A stretch of DNA of 64,000 bases from Pseudomonadaceae bacterium SI-3 (GCA_004010935.1 CP026511.1:1922001-1986000); one strand, 5' to 3'; counted from the stretch's first letter, positions 29,131-39,476 are shown. Made by a program: numbers and translations. The notes: generated by a model not told the origin, from the letters alone.

Positions 29131-29994
29131 TCAGCTCTCTTCGCTCGGGTAGCGGGTCGCCATCAGGCTTTCCTTGATCTTGCGCAGATGGGGTTGGAAA
29201 TCCACGCCTCGCTTCAATGTCACGCCCGCTGCCAATGCGTCCAGCACCGTTAGCTGGATAATCCGAGACGTCATTGGCATGTAGATATCGGTGTCTTCCG
29301 GCAGCGGTATATCCAGGCTCAACGTGGAGACTTTCGCCAGCGGCGAGCCGGCGGCCGTTAGTCCGAGAACGGAGGCGCCGTTATCCCGTGCGATGGTTGC
29401 AGCTTCCACCAGTTCACGGGTGCGGCCAGTGTAAGAAATGATCACGAACAGATCACCGGTATGCGCAACCGATGCCAGCATTCGCTGCATCAGGACATCG
29501 CTGTGTGCGGTCACCGGCAGGTTGAACCGGAAGAACTTGTGCTGTGCGTCGAGCGCGACCGATGCGGAAGCACCCAGACCGAAGAAATGAATTTGACGCG
29601 CCTGAATCATCAGGTCGACCGCATGGCTGATCGCCTGAGGGTCGATCGCCTGGCAGGCACTGTCGAGCGACGCGATGGCGCTACCAAAGATCTTTCTCGT
29701 ATAGGCCTCTGGGCCGTCATCGGCCTCTACGGCCCGGCTGACATAGGCAGCGCCACTGGCGAGACTCTGTGCCAACTGGATTTTCAGAGCGGGATAACCG
29801 GCCGCCCCGAATGAGCGACAGAAGCGATTCACCGTCGGCTCGCTGACCTTTGCTGCCTGAGCCAGTGCCGCGATGCTGTAGCGCGTCGCCTCCTGCGGGT
29901 CGCGAAGGATCACCTCAGCGACTTTGCGCTCCGCCTTGTTCAGCTCGTCGAGCCGATTTTTTATCTGTTCCAAGAGATTTTTCATGCGATCCAT
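29131..29994 (-). CDS. hexR: HexR, RpiR-family repressor of glucose metabolism
   Basis: A 287-residue regulator. The N-terminal RpiR helix-turn-helix is at about residues 1-77 ([20 protein letters not shown]) and a C-terminal SIS sugar-phosphate domain follows ([33 protein letters not shown]). KDPG binding releases it from TTGT-N7-ACAA operators; both operators seen here flank its known targets. The start [20 protein letters not shown] matches other HexR proteins. It is divergent from zwf. Confidence 0.95.
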   Translation of the reverse strand: MDRMKNLLEQIKNRLDELNKAERKVAEVILRDPQEATRYSIAALAQAAKVSEPTVNRFCRSFGAAGYPALKIQLAQSLASGAAYVSRAVEADDGPEAYTRKIFGSAIASLDSACQAIDPQAISHAVDLMIQARQIHFFGLGASASVALDAQHKFFRFNLPVTAHSDVLMQRMLASVAHTGDLFVIISYTGRTRELVEAATIARDNGASVLGLTAAGSPLAKVSTLSLDIPLPEDTDIYMPMTSRIIQLTVLDALAAGVTLKRGVDFQPHLRKIKESLMATRYPSEES

Positions 29995-30066
29995 GTCTCT
30001 TCCTTCAGGGACTCGTGCCCGAAGCTACGGATAGTAGCGAAACTGGAGCACGAAAAAATCGAGTTA

Positions 30067-30085
30067 TGTTGTTTTAATAACAACA
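30067..30085. promoter_or_regulatory. HexR operator between hexR and zwf
   Basis: A 19-base palindrome TGTTGTT-TTAAT-AACAACA containing the exact TTGT-N7-ACAA HexR consensus (30069-30083). It is about 75 bases upstream of hexR and 65 upstream of zwf, so HexR likely represses zwf-pgl-eda and itself. Confidence 0.88.
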
Positions 30086-30147
30086 TTTTCTGCTTAAAAT
30101 GCGGCGATGAACCTGTCATGCAGCCTAATTTGGTTAATATAAAAATC

Positions 30148-31617
30148 ATGCCTGCTATTACTGTTGACGCGACTACCTTTGCCTTGTTCGGCGCCCTCGG
30201 TGATCTGGCGCTGCGCAAGTTGTTCCCTGCACTCTATCAGCTCGACCGAGCGGGGCTGCTCAATAGCGATACGCGCATATTGGCGCTGTCCCGCGATAAG
30301 GGAGAGCCAGCGACCCACCTCGAGCGCATCGATCAAGCGCTGCGGCGCTACGTACCGGCAGCGCAACTGGATGAGGCCGTCCTTGGCCGCTTTCAGGCGC
30401 GTCTGGGCTATCTGACCATGGACTTCCGCAACGCGGAGGACTACGCAGCGCTAGCTGAACAGGTGTCTCCGGCGATGCCACTGATTGCCTACTTCGCCAC
30501 GCCTGCTGCTGTTTACGGCTCTATTTGTGAGCATCTCGCCGGTGCCGGACTGGCCGAACAAACCCGTGTGGTGCTGGAAAAACCGATTGGACACGATCTT
30601 GAGTCGTCGCGATTGGTCAACGACTCGGTTGCGCGGTTCTTCCCCGAGACGCGCATTTACCGGATTGATCATTACCTTGGCAAGGAGACCGTGCAGAATC
30701 TGATTGCACTGCGCTTCGCCAACAGTCTGTTCGAGACCCAGTGGAACCAGCACCACATCTCCCACGTCGAGATAACGGTCGCTGAGACGGTCGGGATCGA
30801 AGGGCGCTGGGGGTATTTCGACCAGGCGGGTCAGCTGCGCGACATGATCCAGAACCATCTGCTGCAGCTGCTGTGTCTGATAGCGATGGATCCGCCAAGC
30901 GATCTGACTGCCGATAGCATTCGTGACGAAAAGGTCAAGGTGCTCAAGGCGCTGGCGCCGATCACGCCAGAGCGCTTGTCTCGCCAGGTTGTGCGTGGCC
31001 AGTACGTGGGGGGAGCGGTCGGCGGAAAGCAGGTTCCAGGTTATCTGGAAGAAGAAAATTCCAACGCCGAAAGCAGCACCGAAACCTTCGTTGCACTGCG
31101 GGCCGACATCTGCAATTGGCGCTGGTCCGGTGTGCCGTTTTACCTGCGGACAGGCAAGCGGATGGCGGAAAAGGTTTCGCAGATCGTCATCCACTTCAAA
31201 GAGCCACCTTTCTATATCTTTGCGCCCGAGCAACGGTCACTGATCAGCAATCGGCTGATTATCCGCTTGCAACCGGACGAAGGGATCTCATTGCAGGTCA
31301 TGACCAAAGAGCAGGGCCTGGACAAAGGCATGCATTTGCGCAGCGGCCCACTGCAGCTGAACTTCTCCGAGACCTACAAAAGCTCGCGCATTCCGGATGC
31401 TTATGAGCGGTTGTTGCTCGAGGTGATGCAGGGCAACCAGAACCTATTTGTCCGTAAGGACGAAATCGAATACGCCTGGCAATGGTGCGATCAGCTTATC
31501 GATGGGTGGTCGCGTATCGGTGACGCGCCCAAGCCCTATCCGGCGGGCTCCTGGGGACCTGTCGCCTCCATTGCATTGATTACGCGCGACGGGAGGTCTT
31601 GGTATGGCGATCTCTGA
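30148..31617 (+). CDS. zwf: Glucose-6-phosphate 1-dehydrogenase
   Basis: Oxidises glucose 6-phosphate to 6-phosphogluconolactone with NAD(P)+. The 489-residue product has the coenzyme loop [21 protein letters not shown] (split across the first 40 residues) and catalytic site [13 protein letters not shown] with the His general base. ATG 30148 (MPAITVDAT) gives the family start; an ATG 30 bases upstream is in frame. Neither has a strong ribosome site. Its end overlaps pgl by 14 bases, forming a zwf-pgl-eda operon. Confidence 0.95.
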   Translation: MPAITVDATTFALFGALGDLALRKLFPALYQLDRAGLLNSDTRILALSRDKGEPATHLERIDQALRRYVPAAQLDEAVLGRFQARLGYLTMDFRNAEDYAALAEQVSPAMPLIAYFATPAAVYGSICEHLAGAGLAEQTRVVLEKPIGHDLESSRLVNDSVARFFPETRIYRIDHYLGKETVQNLIALRFANSLFETQWNQHHISHVEITVAETVGIEGRWGYFDQAGQLRDMIQNHLLQLLCLIAMDPPSDLTADSIRDEKVKVLKALAPITPERLSRQVVRGQYVGGAVGGKQVPGYLEEENSNAESSTETFVALRADICNWRWSGVPFYLRTGKRMAEKVSQIVIHFKEPPFYIFAPEQRSLISNRLIIRLQPDEGISLQVMTKEQGLDKGMHLRSGPLQLNFSETYKSSRIPDAYERLLLEVMQGNQNLFVRKDEIEYAWQWCDQLIDGWSRIGDAPKPYPAGSWGPVASIALITRDGRSWYGDL

Positions 31618-32317
31618 ACTTGAACTGCCCTCGGATGTGGTTGCGCATAGCCTGCCTGGGCCGGAACAGCTGGCGCAGGCGTTGGCTGATCGGGTTGCCG
31701 GCGCGCTGCAATACGCAGTCGCCAATCATGATCGTGCGAGCCTGGTGGTGTCGGGCGGACGGAGCCCTATAGCGTTCCTCGAAGCGCTGTCAGTGCGCGA
31801 ATTGCCGTGGGCGAAGGTGCAGGTCAGCTTGGCCGACGAGCGCTGGGTCGATCCGTCAGATCCGGAAAGCAATGAGGGTTTGCTCCGCCGACACCTCCTT
31901 CAATATGCCGCAGCTGATGCGCAGCTTGTGGGCCTGTATGAAGCGGCTCAGACCCTGGAGCAAGCGGCAGAGCGGGCAAGCGAGAAGCTGGCTGGCTTCG
32001 CTCAGCCGATCGATGTGCTGGTGCTTGGAATGGGCAGTGATGGGCACACCGCATCGCTATTTCCGAACAGCCCGCTGTTGGCAAAAGGGTTGGATGAAAA
32101 CGGTACTGATTTCTGTCTGCCCATGCTGGCGCCTGTCAGTCCGGAGCAGCGCATCAGCATGACCTATCCGCTGCTGGCATCCGCTCGCGTTCAATGCCTG
32201 GCGATTCAGGGCCCCGCCAAGCTGGAAACGCTGCGCCAGGCCATGCGGCTCGAACCTTCGCAGATGCCGATTCGGGCGTTTCTGCATTCTCCTTTAGAGA
32301 TCTACTGGTGCCCGTGA
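31604..32317 (+). CDS. pgl: 6-phosphogluconolactonase
   Basis: Hydrolyses 6-phosphogluconolactone, the step between Zwf and Edd. It has 237 residues with the DevB-type motifs [31 protein letters not shown] and [20 protein letters not shown] stands before ATG 31604, inside the end of zwf. eda follows 17 bases later. Confidence 0.94.
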   Translation: MAISELELPSDVVAHSLPGPEQLAQALADRVAGALQYAVANHDRASLVVSGGRSPIAFLEALSVRELPWAKVQVSLADERWVDPSDPESNEGLLRRHLLQYAAADAQLVGLYEAAQTLEQAAERASEKLAGFAQPIDVLVLGMGSDGHTASLFPNSPLLAKGLDENGTDFCLPMLAPVSPEQRISMTYPLLASARVQCLAIQGPAKLETLRQAMRLEPSQMPIRAFLHSPLEIYWCP

Positions 32318-32334
32318 GGCCCGAGGACTTTTCC

Positions 32335-32985
32335 ATGACCATGGACCAGAAAAACGCGCTGATCGAGAAGATCTGTACCGAAGCTCGCATCCTGCCGGTG
32401 ATCACCATCGGTAGCGAGGAGCAGATCCTGCCGCTGGCCGATGCACTCGCCGCTGGTGGGCTGACGGCCCTTGAGATCACCCTGCGGTCTGCGCATGGCC
32501 TTACCGCCATTCGTCGTCTGCGCCAGGAGCGGCCCAACCTCTGTGTCGGTGCGGGTACAGTGCTGGACAAGCGCATGATGGACGAGGTCGAGGCGGCTGG
32601 GGCCCAGTTCATCGTCTCGCCGGGCTGCACCGACGAACTGTTGCAAGCTGGCGTTAATTGCTCCGTGCCACTGCTGGCCGGTATCAGCAATGCATCCGAC
32701 ATCATGCGCGGCTACGCGCTTGGCTATCGGCGTTTCAAGCTGTTCCCGGCCGAAGTGTGCGGTGGAGTCGCCGCCATCAAGGCGCTGGGTGGACCTTTTG
32801 CCGATGTGCGCTTCTGCCCGACGGGTGGCGTCAATGCAAACAACGCGGCGCAGTACTTGGCGCTTCCTAATGTCATGTGTGTCGGCGGAACTTGGATGAT
32901 TGATGGTGCCGCGCTCAAGAGCGGCGATTGGGAGGCCATTCAGCAAGCCACGGCTGAAGCGCTGGCCTCGTTGAACAACGGCTAA
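32335..32985 (+). CDS. eda: KDPG/KHG aldolase (2-keto-3-deoxy-6-phosphogluconate aldolase)
   Basis: Splits KDPG to pyruvate and glyceraldehyde 3-phosphate. It is a 216-residue TIM barrel with catalytic Glu in LEITLRSAHGL, phosphate/Arg region GAGTVLD, and the Schiff-base Lys in RRFKLFPAEVCGG. ATG 32335 has GAGGA seven bases upstream. The operon ends here; the hairpin at 32995 follows after ten bases. Confidence 0.95.
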   Translation: MTMDQKNALIEKICTEARILPVITIGSEEQILPLADALAAGGLTALEITLRSAHGLTAIRRLRQERPNLCVGAGTVLDKRMMDEVEAAGAQFIVSPGCTDELLQAGVNCSVPLLAGISNASDIMRGYALGYRRFKLFPAEVCGGVAAIKALGGPFADVRFCPTGGVNANNAAQYLALPNVMCVGGTWMIDGAALKSGDWEAIQQATAEALASLNNG

Positions 32986-32994
32986 CCACAAATC

Positions 32995-33015
32995 GAGGCG
33001 CGGCGGGCGCGCCTC
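32995..33015 (+). terminator. Hairpin after eda
   Basis: Stem GAGGCGCG / CGCGCCTC with a five-base loop, ten bases past the eda stop. It is followed by CTGTCT rather than a full T-run, so termination is likely but may be partial. Confidence 0.5.
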
Positions 33016-33109
33016 CTGTCTGGCTGCTAACCTTCTCGTGCTGCAGCATTCTGTTGCGCGTATAGTGCGCGGCCTTTCTATCGGAACTGCCACACCGGGA
33101 GGTGCCCAG

Positions 33110-34240
33110 ATGACCGAACACGAAGATACAACCCCGCATATTGCCCACGGCGAAAAACTGCAGAAGGTATTGGCCCGTATTGGCCTTGCCTCGCGACGCG
33201 ACGTGGAAAACTGGATCGCAGCCGGCCGAGTCAAGGTCAACGGATCCATAGCGACGCTCGGACAGCGTGTCGACTTGCATGACGCGATTGCGGTCGATGG
33301 CCGCTTGCTCAAGCGCGAAGAAGCGGCCGAAACGGTCCGTCGCGTGCTCATCTACAACAAGCCCGATGGTGAAATTTGTACCCGTGACGATCCAGAAGGT
33401 CGCCCGACGGTTTTCGATCGGCTGCCGCGTCCGAAAGAGGGGCGTTGGATCAACATCGGTCGTCTCGACATCAACACGACTGGCTTGCTGTTGTTTACCA
33501 CCGATGGCGAGCTTGCCAACCGTCTGATGCATCCTTCTTACGAAATGGACCGTGAGTATGCGGTGCGGGTGCGTGGCGAGGTCGACGAGGAAATGATCGA
33601 GCGCCTGAAGACGGGCGTCATGCTCGAAGATGGCCCGGCTCGTTTCACAGACATCCAGGAAGCGCCGGGTGGTGAAGGGTTCAACCACTGGTACCACTGC
33701 GTAGTGATGGAAGGTCGTAACCGAGAAGTCCGTCGTTTGTGGGAGTCTCAGGGGCTGGTGGTCAGCCGTCTAAAGCGTGTGCGCTTTGGTCCGGTGTTCA
33801 TGACCTCCGACCTACCGATGGGGCGCTGGCGCGAAATGTCGCAGGGCGAAGTCGATATCCTCAGCGAAGAGGTTGGCCTCAAGTCAGTGGCGCTGCCAGG
33901 CATGAAAGCCAAGACCAAGGACAAGCTTGATCGCATGCAGCGCAAGGTGGCCAAACCAATCGGACGTGGCGACCGTCGGCCTCGTGTGTTGCGCTCTTCC
34001 CACGAAGCTGATGTGGCTGGGGACGCAGGTCGCGGCCGGGGCGCTCGCGGTGATAAACCTGCACGCAAGCCGCGCGACAATGATGAACGCAGCAAACCAA
34101 GTCGCGGTACACCCGTGGCGGAGCGGCCAAGTGCTGTCGGCCGAGATCGCAAGCCCTCACCGGTGAAGCGCGGTGGTCCGGCAGCTACTGACGGACAGCG
34201 TCCTGGTTTCGGACGTGGTGATCGCTCCAAGCGGCCATGA
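33110..34240 (+). CDS. rluB: 23S rRNA pseudouridine synthase RluB
   Basis: Isomerises a uridine in the 23S rRNA peptidyl-transferase region (U2605 in E. coli). It has 376 residues. The N-terminal S4 domain is KLQKVLARIGLASRRDVENW with GRVKVNG, and the catalytic domain holds Asp in IGRLDINTTGLLLFTTDGEL and REYAVRV. The last 110 residues are a long basic Arg/Lys/Gly tail, typical of pseudomonad RluB. ATG 33110 has GGGAGG six bases upstream. It is followed by a strong terminator. Confidence 0.9.
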   Translation: MTEHEDTTPHIAHGEKLQKVLARIGLASRRDVENWIAAGRVKVNGSIATLGQRVDLHDAIAVDGRLLKREEAAETVRRVLIYNKPDGEICTRDDPEGRPTVFDRLPRPKEGRWINIGRLDINTTGLLLFTTDGELANRLMHPSYEMDREYAVRVRGEVDEEMIERLKTGVMLEDGPARFTDIQEAPGGEGFNHWYHCVVMEGRNREVRRLWESQGLVVSRLKRVRFGPVFMTSDLPMGRWREMSQGEVDILSEEVGLKSVALPGMKAKTKDKLDRMQRKVAKPIGRGDRRPRVLRSSHEADVAGDAGRGRGARGDKPARKPRDNDERSKPSRGTPVAERPSAVGRDRKPSPVKRGGPAATDGQRPGFGRGDRSKRP

Positions 34241-34264
34241 CGGTATAGCGTAAAGCGAAAAAAG

Positions 34265-34297
34265 AAGGGCGAAGCCATTAGGTTTCGCCCTTTTTGT
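34265..34297 (+). terminator. Rho-independent terminator after rluB
   Basis: Nine-base perfect stem (AAGGGCGAA / TTCGCCCTT) with a ten-base loop and a run of T residues. It stands between the converging rluB and diguanylate cyclase genes and may act in both directions. Confidence 0.9.
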
Positions 34298-34321
34298 TTG
34301 TTTGACCCTCGGATAATTTCG

Positions 34322-35254
34322 CTACGACGAGGCAACGCGCGTCAGATTGCGTCCGTCTTGTTTGGCTTGGTAAAGGGCCTGATCGGCGCGACGCAGCAGA
34401 TCGTCCTGTGACTCGCCTGGCTGGTGGGTCGCACAACCAAGGCTGGCCGACAGCCGGACCTGTTTGTCTCCCACCAGCAAGCACAGATTTTGAATGGCGG
34501 CTCTGATCCGTTCGGCCACAACGGCCGCAGCCTCCGGTCCGCTGTTGGACAATACGAGAACGAACTCCTCGCCACCAAAGCGGAACACCATGTCAACGTT
34601 GCGCAACTGCTCCTTGAGTAATAGCGCGGTGGCTTTCAGGGCGGCGTCTCCGGCCTGGTGTCCGTAGGTATCGTTGAGGCGCTTGAAATGATCCATATCC
34701 AACATGATTACCGACACGGCTTGGCTGTGGCGGCGGGACAGTTCGGTCTCTCGCGACAATGCGTGAACCATCGCCGCGCGGTTACCGGCGCCGGTCAACG
34801 GATCCTTGAGCGAGGCTTGAACGGCTTGTCGGTAAAGCAATGCGTTGCGCAATGGAAACAGCAGACAGTCGAGGGCATTCTCCAGTTGTTCCAGGACTGG
34901 GTCGGGTACGTACTGCGAGCTGAACAGGCACAGTTCGCCAAGGCAATCTCCGCTATGGGAAAGTGAATAGCTGACATCAAAGCCGTTGGCTTCGCCTATT
35001 TGAAGCTGGAAGTCGGTGCCGGAGTGGCTGTAGGAAAGGGCTCGCAGTGGAACCAGATTGCTGACTTCTTCAAAAAAGAAATCCAGCAGGCGGTCGAGTT
35101 CCAAGCTGGTTTGCAAACGCAGCGTCAGAAGCCTTAGCCGCTCGGAAAAGCCATGTTGGTCCGTCGACAGTGTTTTGCTGAAACTGATGTCCAGCCGTCG
35201 AACGCGCGCGGTGCTGATATCGATTGTAGAAGGGGTCTGCTTATCTGCCAGCAT
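34322..35254 (-). CDS. Diguanylate cyclase with N-terminal sensory domain
   Basis: A 310-residue enzyme that makes cyclic di-GMP from GTP. The catalytic site is intact: RFGGEEFVLVL (GGDEF-type motif), with IMLDMDHFKRLNDTYGHQAGD before it. Residues about 35-140 form a GAF-like domain without clear membrane segments. Its start is near MLADKQTPSTID. The end lies beside the rluB terminator. It is separate from yciK (207 bases upstream of its start). Confidence 0.88.
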   Translation of the reverse strand: MLADKQTPSTIDISTARVRRLDISFSKTLSTDQHGFSERLRLLTLRLQTSLELDRLLDFFFEEVSNLVPLRALSYSHSGTDFQLQIGEANGFDVSYSLSHSGDCLGELCLFSSQYVPDPVLEQLENALDCLLFPLRNALLYRQAVQASLKDPLTGAGNRAAMVHALSRETELSRRHSQAVSVIMLDMDHFKRLNDTYGHQAGDAALKATALLLKEQLRNVDMVFRFGGEEFVLVLSNSGPEAAAVVAERIRAAIQNLCLLVGDKQVRLSASLGCATHQPGESQDDLLRRADQALYQAKQDGRNLTRVASS

Positions 35255-35427
35255 GGGAGTGAACCTCAGAACGCTGCCTGCGTTGATAGAGGTTCTATAG
35301 CGAATATGATGCCAACTTAAAATATCTAATGAAAACAGTTAGTTAGATAGAGGCTGGGGAATCCGGCGGCAACAGGTTGCCAGCGAAACGGCGGACTGAT
35401 GCCAATTTGACATGCAGGCCGCCATAT

Positions 35428-35449
35428 CGGCGCCAGTAAACAGGCGCCG
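35428..35449. other. Hairpin just beyond the yciK stop
   Basis: Stem CGGCGCC / GGCGCCG with an eight-base loop lies 12 bases past the yciK stop codon. It lacks a T-run on the minus strand, so it may be a transcript-stabilising structure or a weak terminator. The remaining sequence between 35255 and 35427 shows no gene. Confidence 0.35.
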
Positions 35450-35461
35450 CTGCTGGATATT

Positions 35462-36202
35462 CTACTGGGCGTCAAACGCCCGCCCATTTACGTCCTGACT
35501 ATCGGGGCCCATCAGATAAAGGTAGGCAGGCATGATTTCCGCGGGCAATGGATTCACTTCGGGATTCTCCCCTGGATAGGCTTTTGCGCGCATGTCGGTA
35601 CGGGTCGCACCTGGGTTGATGCTATTGCTGCGCACAGAGCTGGTGCCGTCGAGCTCATCAGCCAGCACCTGCATCAAGCCTTCGGTGGCGAATTTGGAAA
35701 CGGCATATCCGCCCCAATAGGCGCGTCCTTTCCTGCCAACGCTGCTGGAGGTGAAAATCACGGAAGCGTCATCAGCCAGTTTCAGCAGAGGCAATAGGGT
35801 GCTGGCGAGCATGAAGGTTGCGTTGACATTCACTTGCATGACGCGCATGAAATTGTCGCCTGACAGCTGTTCGATCGGTGAGCGGGGGCCGACGATGCTG
35901 GCATTAAGGAGCAGGCCGTCCAACCGTCCGAACTCCCGTTCAACGGTGGCGGCAAGTTCGTCGTATTGGTGCGGTAAGGCCGTTTCCAGATTGAGCGGTA
36001 TCACGGCGGGTTGAGGCCAGCCGGCTGCCTCAATCTCGTCGTAAACACGGTTGAGGTTGTCCTCATTCTTACCAAGCAAAAGGACGGTCGCTCCATGTGC
36101 TGCGTAGGCTTTCGCGGCGGCTTCGCCAATTCCGCGCCCTGCGCCGGTGACCATGATGATCCGATTCTTGAGCAGGTCGGGACGGGCGGAGTACTCGAAC
36201 AT
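35462..36202 (-). CDS. yciK: YciK-family short-chain dehydrogenase/reductase
   Basis: A 246-residue NAD(P)-dependent oxidoreductase of the SDR superfamily. The cofactor loop is VTGAGRGIGEAAAKAYA, catalytic Tyr-Lys pair is YAVSKFATEG with Ser in IFTSSSVGRKG, and NASIVGPRSPIEQL follows the NNAG position. E. coli YciK is the closest remembered relative; its substrate is unknown. ATG 36202 (MFEYSARPDLLKNRI) is the family start; an in-frame ATG 36 bases upstream is possible. It sits next to mupP and ubiG on the same strand, as in P. aeruginosa. Confidence 0.88.
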   Translation of the reverse strand: MFEYSARPDLLKNRIIMVTGAGRGIGEAAAKAYAAHGATVLLLGKNEDNLNRVYDEIEAAGWPQPAVIPLNLETALPHQYDELAATVEREFGRLDGLLLNASIVGPRSPIEQLSGDNFMRVMQVNVNATFMLASTLLPLLKLADDASVIFTSSSVGRKGRAYWGGYAVSKFATEGLMQVLADELDGTSSVRSNSINPGATRTDMRAKAYPGENPEVNPLPAEIMPAYLYLMGPDSQDVNGRAFDAQ

Positions 36203-36274
36203 CTGAAGCCTCATAAACAGAGCGGGGCAATTGCCCACTGAAGGTTGTCGGAAGAAAGTGATGGCTGGGAAGGG

Positions 36275-36943
36275 TCAGTCCAGCGTTCGCAGCTCGAGAA
36301 ACTGACGGAGCTCGAGCGGATGATTCACCACCACGTCTGCGCCCCAGGTATCCGGATCGTCATCGGGGTGGATGTAGCCGTAACGCACGGCGGCCGTACG
36401 GCTACCTGCTGCACGGCCGGACTCGATATCGCGAAGATCATCCCCAACGAACAGGACCGTTGCAGGGTCGAGGTCGAGTTGGCTACAGGCCAACAGCATA
36501 GGCTCAGGGTCGGGTTTACTCTGGCTGACATGATCGGGGCAGACCAGAACAGCGGAGCGAGAGGCCAGGCCCAATTGCTGCATGATCGGCTCGGCGAAAC
36601 GCACCGGCTTGTTGGTGACCACACCCCAGATCAGGTCTGCCTGCTCGATCTCGCTCAGCAGTTCTGCCATCCCTTCGTATAGCTTGCTCTCAACGGCACA
36701 GTGCCGTTGATATCGCTCCAGAAACTCCAGTCGAAGTATCTCAAACTCATCAGAAAGCGGGTCGACGTCAAAGGCGCTGAGTACCATCGCCCGAGCACCA
36801 CCGGAAACGACGTCACGCACCTGCTGATCGGGAACACGATCTAGGCCGCGCGCCATGCGCATAGCCTGAGCCACGGCGATAAAGTCCGGAGCGGTATCGA
36901 GCAGCGTGCCGTCCATATCGAATAACACTGCGCGCAGACGCAT
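36275..36943 (-). CDS. mupP: N-acetylmuramic acid 6-phosphate phosphatase MupP (HAD family)
   Basis: A 222-residue HAD phosphatase. The nucleophile motif is [13 protein letters not shown], motif [12 protein letters not shown], and the acidic motif [16 protein letters not shown]. In pseudomonads this gene, next to ubiG, dephosphorylates MurNAc-6-P in the cell-wall recycling shunt that bypasses de novo UDP-MurNAc synthesis and gives intrinsic fosfomycin tolerance (known for P. putida and P. aeruginosa MupP). Its ATG overlaps the ubiG stop by one base (TGATG). Confidence 0.85.
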   Translation of the reverse strand: MRLRAVLFDMDGTLLDTAPDFIAVAQAMRMARGLDRVPDQQVRDVVSGGARAMVLSAFDVDPLSDEFEILRLEFLERYQRHCAVESKLYEGMAELLSEIEQADLIWGVVTNKPVRFAEPIMQQLGLASRSAVLVCPDHVSQSKPDPEPMLLACSQLDLDPATVLFVGDDLRDIESGRAAGSRTAAVRYGYIHPDDDPDTWGADVVVNHPLELRQFLELRTLD

Positions 36944-37641
36944 CAGGCCTCCCGCAGTGTCTGGATCATGTAGTTCACATCCACGTCAGGTGAGAGCTTG
37001 TAGTGCTTCGTCAGGGGGTTGTATGTCAGGCCGATTATGTCCTTCACCAGAAGCCCGACTTCGCGGCTCCAGGCGCCCAGTTCGGATGGGCGGATGAACT
37101 TGCGATAATCATGTGTGCCACGCGGCAACAGTTGCAGCACGTATTCCGCGCCGACGATTGCGAACGCATAGGCCTTCGGATTGCGGTTTATCGTTGAAAA
37201 GAACACCTGTCCGCCAGGCTTTACCATCTTGTAGCACGCGCGAATCACAGAGGCGGGATCAGGGACATGCTCAAGCATCTCAAGGCAGGTCACTACATCG
37301 AACTGCTCTGGCATTTCTTCTGCCAAGGCCTCAGCAGTGATCTGCCGGTACTCGATCTCTAACTCCGACTCCAGCAAATGCAGACGGGCAACCGACAAGG
37401 GTGCCTCGCCCATGTCGATACCCGTCACCGTAGCGCCGCGCTGAGCCATGGCTTCGCTGAGAATTCCGCCTCCGCAGCCAACGTCCAGGACCTTTTTACC
37501 GGCTAGCGATACGTGCTCATCAATCCAGTTGACCCTGAGCGGATTGATCTCGTGCAGCGGTTTGAACTCGCTTTCGCGGTCCCACCAGCGATGGGCGAGA
37601 GCTTCAAATTTGGCGATTTCGGCGTGGTCGACGTTGCTCAT
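36943..37641 (-). CDS. ubiG: Ubiquinone biosynthesis O-methyltransferase UbiG
   Basis: SAM-dependent enzyme for both O-methylations of ubiquinone synthesis. It has 232 residues and the SAM loop [20 protein letters not shown] plus [20 protein letters not shown] and [17 protein letters not shown] 37641 ([16 protein letters not shown]) was chosen as the family start over ATG 37653. It precedes mupP, with a one-base overlap that couples the two. Confidence 0.95.
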   Translation of the reverse strand: MSNVDHAEIAKFEALAHRWWDRESEFKPLHEINPLRVNWIDEHVSLAGKKVLDVGCGGGILSEAMAQRGATVTGIDMGEAPLSVARLHLLESELEIEYRQITAEALAEEMPEQFDVVTCLEMLEHVPDPASVIRACYKMVKPGGQVFFSTINRNPKAYAFAIVGAEYVLQLLPRGTHDYRKFIRPSELGAWSREVGLLVKDIIGLTYNPLTKHYKLSPDVDVNYMIQTLREA

Positions 37642-37762
37642 TGTCTGTTCCATTTATAAGCCTGAGGGGGAAGCTTGAGCAGCAGAGGCCCATGTTGCCA
37701 GGTTCGGTCAGATGCGGGACATCTACTGAAACGCTTCGTGTAAGTCAGTTTGTCGCGGTGGT

Positions 37763-37789
37763 TAAAACTGAGGGTAGCCCCGTCTCAGT
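37763..37789 (-). terminator. Hairpin at the end of the mtaD-type gene
   Basis: On the minus strand the stem ACTGAG / CTCAGT, extended by flanking A and T residues, starts inside the mtaD stop region and is followed by TTTT. It is a probable Rho-independent terminator between mtaD and ubiG. Confidence 0.5.
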
Positions 37790-39116
37790 GTTTTGAGCTG
37801 ATCTTCTCTCCCCATTCCTGGGCGGTGGCGATGAGCTGCTCCTCGTCCATGCGGGTGAGATGACGGTCGTCGAGCAGTTGCTTACCGGCAACCCAGACAT
37901 GACGCACGCAGTCTCGGCCGCTGGAATAAATAAGTTGGGATACGGGATCATAAACGGGCTGCTGTGCTAGGCGCGATAAATCGAAGGCCACTAGATCCGC
38001 GAATTTCCCGATCTCGAGCGATCCGGTGTGATCGTCCAGCCCAAGAGCGCGTGCACCGTTGAGCGTGGCCATACGCAGCGCGCGATGGGCATTAAGAGCG
38101 GTCGCCGATCCCGAAACGGCCTTAGCAAGCAGTGCCGCGGTGCGGGTTTCTCCCAGCAGGTCGAGATCGTTGTTGCTGGCCGCTCCATCAGTGCCGATGC
38201 CCACATTCACGCCGGCTTCCCACAAACGCTCCACAGGACAAAAACCGCTGGCCAATTTCAGGTTGGACTCAGGGCAATGGATCACGCTGCAGTTATGTTC
38301 GACCAGCAGAGCAACGTCGTCGTCGTTTACCTGGGTCATGTGCACGGCTTGAAAGCGAGGCCCTAAAAGCTGTAGGCGCGCCAAGCGTGCAAGCGGGCGC
38401 TCACCATAGTGGTTCAGCGCTTCTTCCACCTCATGTGCAGTCTCATGGACATGCATATGTATGCCGATGTCCATTTCTGCGACCAATGTCCGGATGCTTT
38501 CCAGCTTATCGTCGCTGACCGAATAGGGAGCGTGGGGGCCAAAGGCGATACTTAGGCGTGGATGGTGTTTGAGGTCGTCGAACAGCCCAACACCTTTACG
38601 AAGCGCCTCGTCGGCGTTGCGGGCCCCAGGAATAGGAAAGTCCAGAACCGGAATCGTTATTTGCGCGCGAACCCCGTGTTTATGTACGAGTTGGCTGACG
38701 ACCTCAGGAAAGAAGTACATATCAGAAAAACAGGTAATCCCGCTCTGCAGCTGTTCCGCGATAGCCAGCTCGGTGCCTGCTTTGATAAACGCCTCGTCGA
38801 CCCACCTGCTTTCTGCCGGCCAGACATGCTCGTGCAGCCAGGTCATCAGCGGTAGATCATCAGCCAGACCGCGGAAAAGGGTCATAGCTGCGTGGCCGTG
38901 AGCATTTACAAGCCCTGGCGCAAGAAGCATTCCAGAAAGGTCACGCGTCTCTTTGGCCACGTGCTGTCCGGCGTGTTCACGGGGTGCTATCAGCACGATG
39001 CGCCCGTCACGGATTCCCAACGCATGGTTCTTCAGCACAACACCAGCTGGCTCGACCGGGACAAGCCAGGTCGGAAATAGCAAGAGGTCGAGCGGCTCGG
39101 CAGAAGTGTTAGGCAT
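37785..39116 (-). CDS. mtaD: TRZ/ATZ-family amidohydrolase, 5'-methylthioadenosine/S-adenosylhomocysteine deaminase type
   Basis: A metal-dependent amidohydrolase of 443 residues. Metal ligands: HGH in [19 protein letters not shown], His in [12 protein letters not shown], His in [14 protein letters not shown] and Asp in [14 protein letters not shown]. This matches MtaD-type deaminases, which convert methylthioadenosine to methylthioinosine in pseudomonads. It lies upstream of ubiG, as the equivalent gene does in P. aeruginosa. [11 protein letters not shown] at 39116 is preferred; ATGs at 39125 and 39134 are alternative starts. Confidence 0.85.
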   Translation of the reverse strand: MPNTSAEPLDLLLFPTWLVPVEPAGVVLKNHALGIRDGRIVLIAPREHAGQHVAKETRDLSGMLLAPGLVNAHGHAAMTLFRGLADDLPLMTWLHEHVWPAESRWVDEAFIKAGTELAIAEQLQSGITCFSDMYFFPEVVSQLVHKHGVRAQITIPVLDFPIPGARNADEALRKGVGLFDDLKHHPRLSIAFGPHAPYSVSDDKLESIRTLVAEMDIGIHMHVHETAHEVEEALNHYGERPLARLARLQLLGPRFQAVHMTQVNDDDVALLVEHNCSVIHCPESNLKLASGFCPVERLWEAGVNVGIGTDGAASNNDLDLLGETRTAALLAKAVSGSATALNAHRALRMATLNGARALGLDDHTGSLEIGKFADLVAFDLSRLAQQPVYDPVSQLIYSSGRDCVRHVWVAGKQLLDDRHLTRMDEEQLIATAQEWGEKISSKH

Positions 39117-39147
39117 CTGGATCATCGGGTACATAGAGACGAGGGGG

Positions 39148-39219
39148 ATGAGTGTAAAGCCTGTCGATCCCGGTTTGAAGAAAGCCTGGGCAGACTTTGA
39201 AGCCTCTACATCTATATAG
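39148..39219 (+). pseudogene. Possible remnant or leader ORF of 23 codons divergent from mtaD
   Basis: An ATG directly behind GAGGGGG opens a 23-codon frame ([20 protein letters not shown], then three more residues) ending in TAG. In P. aeruginosa, as I recall it, mtnA and gyrA lie near this place; the peptide is not a recognisable MtnA start. It may be a truncated gene left by a rearrangement at the rRNA operon, or chance. Confidence 0.25.
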
Positions 39220-39273
39220 GAACATGATCGCCAGACCCAGCAGGTGAATAATCAACAAAGCTCAAAACAACGG

Positions 39274-39301
39274 TTGACGTGAGTTTCTGGGTGCCTATAA
39301 T
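39274..39301 (+). promoter_or_regulatory. rRNA promoter P1
   Basis: TTGACG-N16-TATAAT followed by the GC-rich discriminator GCGCACC, typical of a stringently controlled rRNA promoter. It is the first and farthest upstream of four promoters with the same 16-base spacing. Confidence 0.75.
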
Positions 39302-39370
39302 GCGCACCTTCTCCGGCGCAGGTCTTTAGCGAAACCTCTTGTAAATCAAGAAGTTAGCGAAAATAAAGGG

Positions 39371-39398
39371 TTGCACGGATGGCGAATTCGAGTAGAAT
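39371..39398 (+). promoter_or_regulatory. rRNA promoter P2
   Basis: TTGCAC-N16-TAGAAT with discriminator GCGCCGG. It lies about 100 bases after P1. Confidence 0.7.
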
Positions 39399-39476
39399 GC
39401 GCCGGGCTGGCAGGGTGGTGGTTGAGTCCTGTTGGTGGCTTCGGTCAGGTTGATCGGAAGCGGTTGAAAGAGGTGG

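Noticed and set aside
33110..34240. rluB displaced from scpAB by rearrangement
   Set aside because: In many bacteria rluB follows scpB, but in P. aeruginosa it lies beyond eda as here, so the order is normal for the genus.
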